Shown one piece after another: positions 11,828 through 22,829 of a stretch of 64,000 nucleotides of DNA. Origin of the DNA: Hawksworthiomyces lignivorus. Its lineage: Eukaryota; Ascomycota; Sordariomycetes; Ophiostomatales; Ophiostomataceae. The stretch spans positions 62,001 to 126,000 of the forward strand of contig NTMA01000006.1 in NCBI GenBank assembly GCA_002917075.1, in the 5' to 3' direction. The notes below the pieces were generated by a model that saw only the letters and a program-made list of their open reading frames with translations, did no database searches and was not told the DNA's origin. Position numbers and translations under genes: made by a program. Each line of letters begins with the position of its first letter. The stretch's first letter is position 1.

Positions 11828-12139
11828 AGGGAAGGGTGGTAGAAGAACTGGCGGTGGTAAGGGTTAATGATTGCCATATGTCAAATTCTTCGTGCACCAC
11901 TACAACTTCGATGCTTTCAGCTCGATGTTGGTAAACAGTCTATTATTAACGGACCCTTTTCTCTCTATCTTCTTTTAACCACCCCCCCCCCCCCCCCCCC
12001 CCCTGGCAGAAGCTACTCGGTATAAGTTGGCCTTGGCTGCCCTCCCAGCTCTCGCTGCTTTGCCTGGTTGACGACTCCTTTTTCGTAAGATACTCGTAGA
12101 TAGCTAAACTGTTACGATTCTGCAGAGTTCTCTGTCAAT
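11828..12139. promoter_or_regulatory. Promoter region of the ABM-domain gene
   Basis: Spacer of 312 bases containing an uninterrupted run of 22 cytosines (11982-12003), followed by GGTATAAG near 12019, a possible TATA-like element about 120 bases before the ATG at 12140. The C-run position fits a promoter element or a nucleosome-disfavouring tract. Confidence 0.45.
11982..12003 (+). repeat. Homopolymer tract of 22 C
   Basis: Perfect run of 22 cytosines starting directly after TTTTAACCA. Its length is likely to vary between isolates and between sequencing reads. Confidence 0.95.
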
Positions 12140-12990
12140 ATGGTGAAGCTCGTGTTTGCAATTCTCCCCACCAAGGGTGGCAAGCTCCGCGAGGAGGTGA
12201 GCAGCTCCCGGTCGTTCATTTATATCCTGCAGATTTCTGAGAACAAACACCAACTGAGCGAGCTGCACAGTACATTGCCAAGCTGGCCGACACCTCTGTG
12301 TTCTCCAAGGCCAACGAGCCCGGCGTCCTGGCTTACACCGTCGGCGTGCCGCGCGAAGATGACGAGAAGACCGTCTACATGATCGAGCTGTACGTCTAAC
12401 CCCCCTTGCCCTCTCTCCCTCTAGGGGCAATTACAAGGCATGTCGCCATTGAGGTGCAATCGACTACCTGCTAATATGAGCCTCCCTCTTGTAGCTACTC
12501 AGACAAGGCCGCTCTAGACTCGCACATGCAGACCGAAAAGGTCAAGGACATGATCCAGTGGATGGGCACCGCCAACGTATTTGAAGGCGCCCCCACCGTC
12601 CTGGAGCTCGACGTCGTCGAGGGCTTGGGCCCCGTCTCGCGCCTGGAGGCCATCGACAAGGCGACCGACCCGTTCATTGTGGTCGGCGAGGTGCCGTACA
12701 AGAGCGCGGAGCTGCTGGAGAAGTCGTTCCCGTTCTGGAAGAAGGTCGTGGAGACGACGGCCAACGACGAGCCCGGCTCGCTCGTGTACGCCATCACGCG
12801 GGCGGCCAACGAGCCCACCAAGCTGTACTCGCTGGAGAGCTACGAGAGCAAGGACTACCTGTGGGACAAGCACGCCAAGAGCGAGGCGGTGCAGAACAAC
12901 GTGGCCACCACCAAGGACTGGCGGGACGGCGCCGTGAAGCACCACGTCGTCAAGAAGCTGCACGGCTACTTAGCCAAGGCGAAGATTTGA
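12140..12990 (+). CDS. Double ABM-like (dimeric alpha-beta barrel) protein
   Basis: Predicted protein of 223 residues from exons 12140-12196, 12271-12389 and 12495-12990. It appears to hold two antibiotic-biosynthesis-monooxygenase-like halves. The first (about 1-100) has VKLVFAILPTKGGKL, EPGVLAYTVGV and YMIELYSDKAALDSHMQTEKV, the ABM pattern of strand, Y/E and DxxAxxxHxxT. The second (about 110-215) repeats it with FWKKVVETTANDEPGSLVYAITR, YSLESYESKDYLWDKHAKSEAVQNN. Such domains form ferredoxin-like barrels and occur in cofactor-free oxygenases and heme-handling enzymes; here the substrate is unknown. The last junction (donor GTACGT at 12390, acceptor GTAG at 12494) restores IELYSDKAAL. Coding GC is high in exon 3. 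Confidence 0.78.
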
Positions 12991-13408
12991 ACGTTGTCCT
13001 TTGAGCATATAGAACCATGAGCAAGAACCGTATCAAGAAGCCAAAAATTCAAGCTGTCCCTGCCATCGATTGCAGACGCCGTATTCTTCACAAACAATGT
13101 GCTTGATGGTGGTGCTGTCCAAAGTACCACAGACATTTGGTTCCTTCTTGCTGATGTGCTATGTCAAGCTTGTTGGGATTCCATGTAAAATGGAGCCATG
13201 TGAGTAACATAATAGGCGGTTCTGCAGGCTGAATCATTAGACTCCACCTTCAGATTGCACCAGCTATTGATATCATGTCGCCCTAGTTGTTTAGCATACT
13301 TCGACAGGCGAAAGCAGTGAGTGCTAATCATCCAATCGTACTGGCATTGAGTGCTTCCAGTCTTTGGTTCCTGCTCTGCCAACAAAGCCGAGGCTAACGG
13401 TTCCTGAA

Positions 13409-13435
13409 ATATATTTATATATATATATATATATT
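13409..13435 (+). repeat. AT-dinucleotide microsatellite
   Basis: Tract of alternating A and T with one interruption (ATATATTTATATAT...). It is a simple repeat with no gene attached. Confidence 0.85.
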
Positions 13436-14695
13436 AAAAGAGCAAAGATGTCAAAGACTGTCTTGCTCGTTTGTTGTTCAAGGCATCAAGCATGGTAACA
13501 ACCACAGTCCAATCTCCCGTGGCAAGTCGTTTTCCTGATCTCCTCTGCACTATCAAATTGGCCTCAGCTATGTCCAGATGCCAAAACATGCCAGATCGGA
13601 ATTGTTTCTGGCACTCTGCACTGCTGAGATGCACTTGCTGTTGGAATGCAGATCCTCTTGGCGACTCGAGATTGTGAAGAAGTTGTACGGGAGTTGTACG
13701 GGGGGGAAGATGTTGAAGCAGAAAGGAAGCAGAAAGGCCCTGTTTTCGGCTACATCTTCGCCGCCCATTTTCTGTTTGTTTGACTCGTTTTCATACATTC
13801 TCCATCTTTGCGTCACTGCTCTTCTATTCCCTCGCATTTATGGACTCCGCAAGTCTTTCTGCCACTCCACTCTAATCAGCGACTTGTCATAAGTGGAAAA
13901 TTTCTCCGCAACCCACTCTCAACAAGAAGGCTAAGTGGTCTACGAGTACCAGCGCCAGTCTTTTCTTAGTCAGTGAACTTGGTAATATCTAGCAGTTGTT
14001 AGATTCTCAAGAAGAGTGAGGTCGTCATTGGGAAACCGCATTGGTCTTGGATGTGAATGTTTTTTCGTCATTTTGAGACGACCAGTCATTCCAGCTTCTG
14101 GATCTTTTAACCATCTCTTAATACCAAATGAACAAACTAATCCATTCCACGCAATCATCGTGTCATTGCAATCAAGCAAAACAATACGATGACAGAGTGA
14201 GCGTGAGCGCATTACACTTTGGCCACCCAGTGGATCGGCCTTCATTACCCCGACGACTAGTGAGAAGCTTTTCTCCAACAGACATAGCACATAGCCCCTT
14301 GAAGCGTTTGGCCCTGGCTTTCCTAGGTGAAGCATTGGCCCGGCGTTTCGGTCTTTGAACCTTTACTTGGCGAACAGACGAGCGGTATCTGTAGATCAAG
14401 AGAAACGGGCTGGACCAAAAAATAAACTAGGTACTGAACAAAAGTACAAGGAACCCCACGCTACCATTGCATTAGCACTCCTGTCATAGCTTGACGTTTT
14501 GCAAATACCGCCGAGGAGAAGAGGAGAGAGAGAGGGCTACGCTGCCGTCTTGTGCCCCCCGCCTTTCTCCTCGCTGATATATCTTTGATGCGAATCTCCG
14601 GCATCGCACCCTTTGGCCTTCCACGACGTTTGGGTTCATACAAAAAAAAATACATTTAGACTGTCTCGTAAGCCTCTCGTAATTGTATTTTATTC

Positions 14696-14717
14696 TTTTT
14701 TTTTTTTTTTTTTTTTT
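14696..14717 (+). repeat. Poly-T tract of 22
   Basis: Uninterrupted thymine run ending 56 bases before the start codon of the dehydrogenase at 14774. Poly(dA:dT) tracts are common in fungal core promoters, where they keep nucleosomes away; that role is inferred from its position. Confidence 0.9.
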
Positions 14718-14773
14718 CATATTTTGGAACTATCTTATTCTGGTTCCATAAAATCGTCCGTGACTATAGCTCC

Positions 14774-15811
14774 ATGCGCGCTTTGCCCCGACTTGCCAGC
14801 ATCGCCAAGGGCCTCTCTTCCGCCTCGTCCGTCCCAGCACCCGCCACCGCCGCCGCCGCCATGAAGCTCCTGTACCCGACGTCCCTCAAGCTGGACGCCA
14901 AGCTCCTCGAGGGCTTTTCCGTCGCCATCCACCCCTACGACGTCAAGCAGCCGTTCCCCGACGAGCACGTGGACGCCGACATCCTGGTCACCTGGACCAA
15001 CAGCCCGGCGAACCTGCAGGACGCGGCGAAGCGGCTGACCAAGCTGCGCTGGATCCAGTCGCTGGCGGCGGGCCCCAACGACGTGCTCAGCGCCGGCTTT
15101 GACGACCCGGCCAAGCAGGTCACCGTCACCACGGGCTCGGGCCTGCACGACCACACCGTGGCCGAGCACACGCTGGGCATGCTGCTGGTGGCCGCGCGCC
15201 GCTTCGACGAGATGCGCGACTTCCAGGTGCAGGGCCGCTGGCCGGGCCACCTGGGCGGCCCCCAGCCCGACCGCCCGGCCGACCGCTTCACCACGCTGCG
15301 CGACGCCCGCGTGCTCATCTGGGGCTTCGGCAACATCGCGCGCGCCCTGGTCCCCAGCCTGACCGTCCTGGGCGCCACCGTGCGCGGCGTCGCCCGCTCC
15401 GCCGGCGTGCGCGCCGGCATCGAGGTCGTCGCCGAGGACCAGCTGCCCGCCCTGCTGCCCCAGACCGACGCCCTCGTCATGATCCTGCCGGGCTCCGCCT
15501 CCACCGCCAACGCCCTCAGCGCCGAGCGCATCCGCCTGCTGCCCCGCCACGCCTGGGTCGTCAACGTCGGCCGCGGCACCAGCATCGACGAGGACGCCCT
15601 CGCCGACGCCCTCAACGAGGGCCGCCTCGGCGGCGCCGCCCTCGACGTCTTCAAGACCGAGCCCCTGCCCTCCGCCAGCCGCCTGTGGCAGGCCAAGAAC
15701 CTCGTCCTCTCGCCCCACGCCGCCGGCGGCCGCCCCCAGGGCGCCGAGGCTCTCATCGCCGAGAACCTGCGGCGGTTCATTGCTGGCCAACCGCTGAAGA
15801 ACGTCATATGA
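14774..15811 (+). CDS. D-2-hydroxyacid dehydrogenase, NAD-dependent
   Basis: Single-exon enzyme of 345 residues in the D-isomer-specific 2-hydroxyacid dehydrogenase family, which reduces 2-keto acids to D-2-hydroxy acids. The Rossmann motif is WGFGNIARAL (Gly near 184, a GxGxxx variant). The catalytic set is visible: Arg near 267 in VNVGRGTSIDEDAL, Glu near 296 in ALDVFKTEPLP and His near 315 in LSPHAAGG. SGLHDHTVAEHTLGMLL is the usual segment before the hinge. The first about 29 residues (MRALPRLASIAKGLSSASS) are basic and Ser/Ala-rich, so they could be a mitochondrial targeting peptide. An in-frame ATG at 14861 would give a cytosolic form. GC content is much higher than in the flanks. The acid used is unknown. 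Confidence 0.9.
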   Translation: MRALPRLASIAKGLSSASSVPAPATAAAAMKLLYPTSLKLDAKLLEGFSVAIHPYDVKQPFPDEHVDADILVTWTNSPANLQDAAKRLTKLRWIQSLAAGPNDVLSAGFDDPAKQVTVTTGSGLHDHTVAEHTLGMLLVAARRFDEMRDFQVQGRWPGHLGGPQPDRPADRFTTLRDARVLIWGFGNIARALVPSLTVLGATVRGVARSAGVRAGIEVVAEDQLPALLPQTDALVMILPGSASTANALSAERIRLLPRHAWVVNVGRGTSIDEDALADALNEGRLGGAALDVFKTEPLPSASRLWQAKNLVLSPHAAGGRPQGAEALIAENLRRFIAGQPLKNVI

Positions 15812-16000
15812 GAGGGGGGGAAAAAAAATAGGGGGATTGCCAGCAGAGAATAGACAGATAGAAAAAAGAGAAATACAAAAACCGTACAAGGGGTATTTAA
15901 TATTTACATGACTACATAACTGCATAATACAAAAAAAAAAAAAAAAACCACGTAGAAATCACACGCGCTGCTAAACTTTTGTTCTTTCTATTGGCGCTCA

Positions 16001-17009
16001 TTACGACAAAATCGCCAAGCCAAGACAGAAACCCCACGCAGCGGCCACGGTCCACGATCCGAGCGGCGCCGCGAACATTGTCGCCGCCGACGACGACTTT
16101 GTGCCCGTGGCTGTGCTGCCGGCCGCGAGACACGCGGTCGCCATGCCCACGGAGACGGTGCTGAGGGCCACGATGGAGGCCGGGTCCTGCTCGAGCCAGT
16201 CGGATGGCACGTCCAGGGTGATGGGCGCGCCGCCACCCGTACTGCTGCTGTTGCTGCTGCAGTTGTTCGCGCACGCCGCCGTGCTGGCGCTCTGGCTCGA
16301 CAGGTTGGCCGTGCTGCCAAAGAGGCCGCCGAAGCAGCCGTTGATGCACGTCAGCAGCGCGCACGGCACGTACGCGGCGGGCGCGTACGCGCTCCCGAAC
16401 AGCTGGTTGCGGCCGGTCGTGTTGGCCAGGAAGAACTCGTTGGACGGCGGCAGCCCGCCCGCTACCGCCGGCGCCGACGTCGCTCCGTACACGCTGCCGT
16501 CCACTTGCAGAATCTGCAGCCGCAGCGCGTACACCAGGCTCGAGGCGCCAGCCGCCGCCGGCACCACGAACGGGATCTGCGCGTTGTTGAACGCAATGTG
16601 GTCGGCCAGCACGCTGATGCCGGGGACGTCGCAGAGCGGAAGATCCTGGGTCAGCCAGCCTAGTAGAATGGCCGAGCGAGGCCATGTCAGCAAATTGGGC
16701 CACCTCGCTTCGAAAACTCAGCTTCGACTTACACTCCGATTTGGTTCCGCCAGAGGAGCCGAGCACGGCGCTGGCATTGCCCACGGCCAGGAACACCTCG
16801 AGGGCGCGCACCGCGCTGGTGTCACCGCCGCCGTAGTAAGTCCCCGAAGCGATAGTGGCAGTGGCGGTGGCGCCGGCTGTTACCGTGGTGGGTACTACTA
16901 GAAAGCCGGCCGAGGAGGGTGCGGAGATGGTCGCAGATGAAGCTGCCAAGACCGGGCCGCCCGCCGCGAGCAAGCCCGCCAAGGAAATCGAAGCCGGCCT
17001 CATAATCAT
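16001..17009 (-). CDS. Secreted, probably GPI-anchored protein
   Basis: Predicted cell-surface protein of 311 residues; exon 1 is 17009-16733 and exon 2 is 16659-16001, joined in frame to give GTKSECWLTQDLPLC. A signal peptide is clear (MIMRPASISLAGLLAAGGPVLA). The middle part has several cysteines (DVPG, LLTCINGCFGG, AACANNCSSNSSS) and N-glycosylation-like NTT/NLS/NSS sites. The C-terminus has a small-residue region (SSSAATM) followed by a hydrophobic stretch ending AAAWGFCLGLAIL, as for GPI attachment. It converges on the D-2-hydroxyacid dehydrogenase with only 189 bases between stops. I do not recognise a named family; a role in the cell wall is inferred from the sorting signals only. Confidence 0.75.
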
Positions 17010-17639
17010 GGTAACGACTGTTTACTATCCATGCAGTTATTGTTTTTCCCTCTCCCTTCTTTGTTTCCTAGTCTTCTTTCAAAGTTGAGTCTGTTTTCTC
17101 TCCCCCAACCTTTCAGACAACCCATGGCACACGGCAAATTGCGCTCTGGCCAAGCGCCCATACAGGGGTAGCATCGGTATAGCGTTGCATCGTCACCGGA
17201 AAAGGCGGCATCCAGGGTCTAACGTTGGTCTCTTTAAGACACAAAAAGGTACGGCCTAGGAATGAGATATTACTGGCTGTGCACACCAAAGCTTAGCTGT
17301 GATCGACATCAGCGTCTTTGGAATAGCAGAGGAGCAGATTGCTGTGCGCCAAATTTTTGAAATGCAGCAGTTTACAATTCGCAAGTGGTAAGCTACGGCA
17401 TACAGTCAATTCAAAGCTGGTTTAAGGATAATTTACCGGCATTCTTGGTATTCAGTAGAAATTTTCATGATTTCGCGGTGTTGAGATGCCACCCCTAAGC
17501 AGCAAACTTGACAAGTTGTACTGGGTAGAACTGAGGATGATTTGAATCTCGTCTTCATGTAGGATCGAGTGGATTTACGCTGTGCAATGCCAACCTGGAT
17601 ACACTCTCATAATCCACTAAACTCAGATCCCCTATTATA
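17010..17639. other. Intergenic region
   Basis: 630 bases between the start of the GPI-protein gene and the stop of the coiled-coil gene, both leftward. It should contain the promoter of the first gene; CTTTCAAAG and pyrimidine-rich stretches lie at 17040-17110. Nothing else is seen. Confidence 0.5.
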
Positions 17640-18545
17640 CTAAGGCTTGGATGCCAGCTTCAGTGCCAGGCTTATTGACTTCTCGTCGTCCAGCTCTCTC
17701 TGCCTCGCCGCCAGGTCCGCGTCCAGCTGCCGGTTCCGGTCCTTCAGCGTCCGCACCTCGCGCCCGACGCGCTCGCTGTTGTCTTTGAAAAACTGCACCT
17801 GCCGCTGCAGCTCCTGCACCTGGCTGGCCTGCTGGCCCGCCTCGGCCGCCCTCAGGCTGGGGGCCGCCGCCACCTGCGCCTGCGCCTGCTGGAGCAGCGC
17901 CGCGAGCTGCTGCTTCTCCTGCTCCTTTGCGGCCGCCTGCGCCTGCGCGCTCTGCAGCTCCTGGGACGCCTGCAGCCGCGCGTTGCGCTCGCCCGCCAGC
18001 TCAGCTTCCTTGGCTTGCAGCAGCTGCTCGCGGATGCCGAGATTGATCTTGAGATCGTTGATCGCCTGCTGGACCTCGGGCGAGTTGAGCCCTGCTACCG
18101 CAGCGTGATTCGGCCCGTATGGCGACGGCGACGACGCCGCCGCCCACATCGTCGCGTCGGAGCCGCCGCGCTGGGCCATCTGGGCCACCTGGGCCTGGAG
18201 CCCCGCGCACTCGACTTCCTTGGCGGCCAGCTGCGCCTTGGCGTCTCTGAGCTCTTCTTGGGCGGTTGTCAGCTCCAACAGCATGTCGTCCAACGCTTGC
18301 TGCTCTGCCTGGGAGTCTAACTGCAGCCTCTGGATCTGGGCATGGAGGCCCGCCACCATCTCTGTGCTGCTGCTGGCACCAGCAGCCGCCGTCCGGAGCT
18401 GCTGGTTCTCTTCGACGACCATGGCCGCTTCTGCGTCTGCTGCCGGCCACTGTCCTGGGAGTTCGTGCGGCCCCTGCTGTACGATATTTTGCCACTTCTG
18501 CCAACGGTCTGTGGCGGGTGCCTCGGGATCGGTGGTGGCGCTCAT
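17640..18545 (-). CDS. Coiled-coil protein of unknown function
   Basis: Single-exon protein of 301 residues, not recognised as a named family. After an acidic/Pro N-terminus (about 1-40) it is dominated by Gln/Ala/Glu/Leu heptads: about 45-125 (EENQQLRTAAAG through AQLAAKEVECAGLQAQ) and about 160-295 (LGIREQLLQAKEAELAGE, QSAQAQAAAKEQEKQQL, VRTLKDRNRQLDADLAARQ). A Gly/Ser/Pro break near 130-155 separates the two coils. No signal peptide or membrane helix is present. It is probably a structural or scaffolding protein. The ATG at 18545 is the only good start, and the frame is uninterrupted with strong GC bias, so it is likely real. Confidence 0.75.
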   Translation of the reverse strand: MSATTDPEAPATDRWQKWQNIVQQGPHELPGQWPAADAEAAMVVEENQQLRTAAAGASSSTEMVAGLHAQIQRLQLDSQAEQQALDDMLLELTTAQEELRDAKAQLAAKEVECAGLQAQVAQMAQRGGSDATMWAAASSPSPYGPNHAAVAGLNSPEVQQAINDLKINLGIREQLLQAKEAELAGERNARLQASQELQSAQAQAAAKEQEKQQLAALLQQAQAQVAAAPSLRAAEAGQQASQVQELQRQVQFFKDNSERVGREVRTLKDRNRQLDADLAARQRELDDEKSISLALKLASKP

Positions 18546-19768
18546 AGAAAAAGAGGAAGACGACTGCCAGTCTTGATTTTAGTTAGATAGGCTAACAAAA
18601 TATGTCGTTGGAAGCAAATTGATTACCAGGAAAGGGTTTAAGATGGCAAATCCTACCTCTGCCTGCGATTGAAGGAAAAGCAGCTATATGCTCCCTCAAG
18701 TCGCTTCCAGCACTGCTACAAGACGAAACATTGCCTGAATAGCAGAGGCACCTCACTAAAGAGTGTTAAATTGGGCGTTTAAGTAGGCCTAGAAGCGAGC
18801 ACCGAAACATCTCAGAAACAAAAACGTTTGACAAAAGGCTGCAGAGCGGCCGGCCAAGGCTGTGCGTCGCAGTGCAGCAGGCCAGCTCCTTCTCGTTCCC
18901 CCACCGCCGCTTACGTCGACCCAAAAGATGAAAAGCCATGGCGTCAAACAACAGGCCGTCTTTCGTTGGCATGATCAAACAACTAGGCCAAGCTCGTCAG
19001 GCCTCAATAAGTGCACAATTAAAATTCGCGCTGGCTAACCCTTAGCCCGGAGGGCTACCCCTTCAAAACATCCTCCTCGTCTCTTGGACTACTGGTAACC
19101 TCCAAAGATTCTCTGCAACCGCTTTTGCAAATAATCCCTGTCATGAGGGAATCATGCAAATAAATTGACGTCGGTTCAAAACGCATAGCACCTTAACAGC
19201 AAAATGCCCTGGTCAATTAATTGTTGGCCACCAACAAGGCTGTCTCATCTGTCACAGCTCCTGCGTGTTGGTCCCCCACTGCAACCCATGCCGGGCACAA
19301 TGGCGCCACGATTCTCCACTCCGAATAGTTACCTGCATGCTTGCTTCTGTTGGCTGGCTCCGGCTCAGCTACAACAGGTGTGTGTGCACTGTTTCTCACT
19401 ATTATGTGAATTAAGGCTCAATAGTTTTAGTAAAGCCAACCAGAACTCTGGCCAGCTTCTCCAGAGGGCGTAGATAGCTAGCGAAACACACGCCCCCTCC
19501 TCCTTTGCGTAGACTACTTGGACGGCTGACAAGAGAACGCCCAGCTGCCTAGCTGTGTAACAGCGGAGGAACATAAGTACTAGATAGTTACAAGATCAAA
19601 GTGATAACGGGTAAATGCATTATTCAATGCCATTGTGGCACGGATGCCACCATTTCCTACCATTTCCTTTTGCTTATTTTCTTCAAGTGCTCTAATACGA
19701 GCAGGAATTTAGTTGTTGCTCTAGAAAGTTGTCGGCAGCCCGAAGCTCCCTAGCTCAATATCAACATC
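18546..19768. promoter_or_regulatory. Divergent intergenic region
   Basis: 1.2 kb between the leftward coiled-coil gene and the rightward ankyrin/AAA+ gene, so it carries two promoters. A CTTAGCCCGGAGGGCTA inverted repeat near 19042-19058 could form a small hairpin. No open frame here looks coding. Confidence 0.4.
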
Positions 19769-22601
19769 ATGGCGGCAGCCTCGGTCGCTTCTACCGCTCC
19801 GTTGATAGGCACAGACTCGGAGAAGATTGCTTTTGTTATGAGAGAGTGCCAGTGCGACGAACATCGAGCAAGAAAACTGCTTATTGTATGTTTAAAGCCC
19901 TTCCGGGTCTGGATTTGAGTATATCAGATGTGAAAACTGAGAAGGACAATAATCCGTTGGACGCTGGGCATCCTCTAATTGACTAACTTTCGCAACAGAG
20001 CACAAAAAATGATCCTGCCAAAGCAGTGAACCATCAGAAGAAACTATCAGCCATGCTCGCCAGCCGGGGTCACTCCCAAGCATTGCCCAGACCGCCAGCT
20101 TCAGCACCCGATAGTCCCATACCGCAGCCTGCTGTTCCAGCTTTCACAGGCAAAGCCTGGACAATGGCACCAAATGGAGGAGTTTCAGGAACACATCCTG
20201 GAGCCAACGTTGCTTCTCCTTACAGCAACCAACAATTCCTCGGCGGCATGGGGAACCCGCCGATTCTTCATGCAGCCGCATCTTCACCTTCTCTCACCTG
20301 GGGAAGACCGAATCCTCTAGCCGTGAGCTCGGAAACTTCGCCGGTACCTACTCCATCGCTGACTCCAAGAACGGTCTCTCCAGCGGGGCCACCTCTCCAA
20401 CATCCCGGGCTCTCCCCAGGAGGTGTGAGCCCTGCGTATGTAGGACCTAAGCCAGGTATCTCCGGTGGGCGGCCGCTTCCCGGTCCGGAAACCAGCGGGG
20501 ATCTAGATACGCCCATGGCGGATCTGCCTCCTATTCCCACAACCGCCGTCTTTCGTCCCCACCCTCAGCTTGCTCCAACGCTATCTCCAGAACAACAGAC
20601 ACGGGGACAAGAAGCAGCTACATCAATTGATGTAAAAAGCCATGCTAACGAGGCCATGCCCACCATAATTGGTTTGGCTGAACCACGTCCCGATGCACCA
20701 GAATCTAGAGAGCCGCAGGAGTGGGATTTCCAGCTCCCGCAGCTGCCCCAAGAAGAGGCCATCATTTTTTTTCAACCAGCTCAAGGTAGTACGACAAACC
20801 ACTTGCAGACCGAGCCGATAGCAGGGGCCGAGGAATTTAATCTCAGGGCGCTCTGTGCAACGCTGCAGAACGGAGCCGACCTCTCAGCCATTCAAAAGTA
20901 CCTAAGGGGCTTCCCGACCGGTGTCGTTAAACGGCGTATCAATGGCACGGTCGAGGACGTCCCGTCCATCTTCTATGCTGTCGAGACGGACAATCCGGCT
21001 TTGCTGCGGCTCTGGGCCGGCTACGGTGCCAATATCTCCGCCGTGCACCCGGCTTCGGGAATGCCTCTGCTGGCTTATGCCATTATTCTCAGCGATCAGC
21101 TAGATGGGCGCGATACCTCCCCTATGGTGGCAACGCTGCTCAGCCTCGGTGCGTCTCCCAAGTCGATCCCAGACATGTTTTACAAGCAATACAACCGCGA
21201 CTTGCCCCAGGACGGGTCGTCTCGGAACATCGAGGATAGCGATGAAGAGGAGGATCTTGAAGGTAGTGCTAGCGGCGATAAACCAGAAGACACCATCGTG
21301 TTTGACAAGGAAGAGTGGCAGTGGTGCGGAACGCCCGCTGTGCGAAAGGCATTTGCGCGCACGGCGAACCTAACCCAGCGGTACTACCTGGACCGCGCAA
21401 CCAAGCTCAAGCGCCCGGGCATTCGTCATCGCCAGATCGCGGCGCTGCGCAACGCCGAGGCTATTCTTGGCATCCCCTACTACCTCATTGGGCAGACAGT
21501 CGCGGCCGACCGGCTCCTACGTAAGCTCATGACCTACATCACAGTGCCTAGCAAGAAGCCCCTTGTCCTCGCCTTTGCAGGCCCCAGCGGCCACGGCAAG
21601 ACGGAGCTCGCTCGCAAGCTCGGTTATCTGCTGGGCTTGGAGCTGCAGGTGGTCGACTGCACTATTGTGAACCAGGAGAAGGAGCTCTTCGGGCCTCGAG
21701 CACCGTATGTCGGATCCGAGCGGGGCAGCCCCCTCAACAATTTCATTGCAAGCAACGCCGGCCGGCCGTCTATCGTGTTTCTCGATGAATTTGAGAAGAC
21801 GTCGCGCGAGATCCACCAATCGCTTCTCCTGCCTTTTGACAATGGTAAGCTGGAAATCTTCTAAAACGACCTACCTCTAGGTCAAGGAATTATAATGATT
21901 GCTAACCGCTTTTGAAATCCGCAGGCGAGTACCAGGACCGCCGTACGCTCGCCAAGATTGACTGCTCACGCACGATCTGGATTTTGGCGACGAACGCATT
22001 AGATGACACTATTATCCGCTTCTGTGATGCAAATCCGGCCATCTTGCAGCAGCAGCAGCAACAACAGCAGAAGGAGCAGAATACGAAGGACAGTAGCGAC
22101 GGCGGCACAGACCGGCACCACGCCACGACGCAGCGACTCGCCAAGGCGCTCGCTATGGAGCTTCGGGCGGCGTTCCTCGACCGCTTCGGCGCGCCCGTCA
22201 CGGGCCGCGTGTCCGACTTCATTCCCTTTCTGCCCTTCTCGCGGGGCGAGCAGGCGGTCGTCGTGCACAAGTTCCTGCTCGAGCTCGCCGAGCGCGTCGC
22301 CGCGCCCGTGCAGCTGCGGCCAGGCGCCGAGGAGCAGCTGCTGGGCGGCGTGCGCCTGCGCGTGCGGCGCGACGCCAGCGTGTGCGCGCGGCTCGCCGAA
22401 ACTGAGTACAGCGAGGAGCTTGGAGCGCGCAGCCTGCGCAAGGCTGTCGAGGACGTCCAGGACAGGCTCGTCGAGAGCTACTTGGACGAGGAACGCGAAA
22501 TCGAGGAGGGCGAGGTGGCTGGGCGGACAGAGTTTGTCGTAGATGTCCGAGGCGATGAAGTCGTCGTTCACAAATGGGTAAGCGAAGAGGCGAGTGCTTA
22601 A
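19769..22601 (+). CDS. Ankyrin-repeat protein with ClpB-type AAA+ ATPase domain
   Basis: Multi-domain protein of 879 residues from exons 19769-19885, 19999-21844 and 21925-22601. The N-terminal exon encodes a short helical segment (EKIAFVMRECQCDEHRARKLL) that resembles a UBA/CUE-like helix pair. Residues about 55-280 are Pro/Ser-rich and disordered. About 285-410 show ankyrin-like helices (DVPSIFYAVETDNPALLRLW, GMPLLAYAIIL, VATLLSLGASP), then an acidic stretch (EDSDEEEDLEG). The ATPase carries Walker A GPSGHGKTEL (near 567), Walker B SIVFLDEFEK (near 632) and WILATNALDD (sensor 1). The C-terminal Clp small domain follows (GRVSDFIPFLPFSRGEQ, ARSLRKAVEDVQDRLV). Only one ATPase module is present, unlike the two of Hsp104/ClpB. 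It is probably an unfoldase/remodeller, but its target is unknown. Confidence 0.85.
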
Positions 22602-22829
22602 GGCGCTCTACAAATATTGATAGATGGTAGAAATCTGCAGAATAAAGTAGGAGCCATACAAGTAGTTCTGTAATTCCCTTTCAGTTTAGCAATATCAAGG
22701 AACGCTATACAAGACAATCCTGAACGCCTGGCGTGTTTTGGATATTTCATTTAGTAGTGTATAAGGACGGCGAAGTCATTTGTATTTTGCTTCACATTCA
22801 TATTTTCTTGGGTTCTATAGCAAGCTGTT

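Larger units (their letters stand above)
12991..14773. other. Intergenic region, no supported gene
   Basis: About 1.8 kb without a convincing gene. It holds an AT dinucleotide microsatellite (around 13409-13435), a local duplication of GGAGTTGTACGGG near 13687, and a 22-T run just upstream of the D-2-hydroxyacid dehydrogenase. Small open frames are not supported by motifs or bias. Confidence 0.5.

Noticed and set aside
14735..15925. 396-codon frame on the minus strand
   Set aside because: It is antisense to the D-2-hydroxyacid dehydrogenase. The high GC of that gene keeps the opposite frames open; the product is a Gly/Ala/Val/Gln-rich shadow without motifs.
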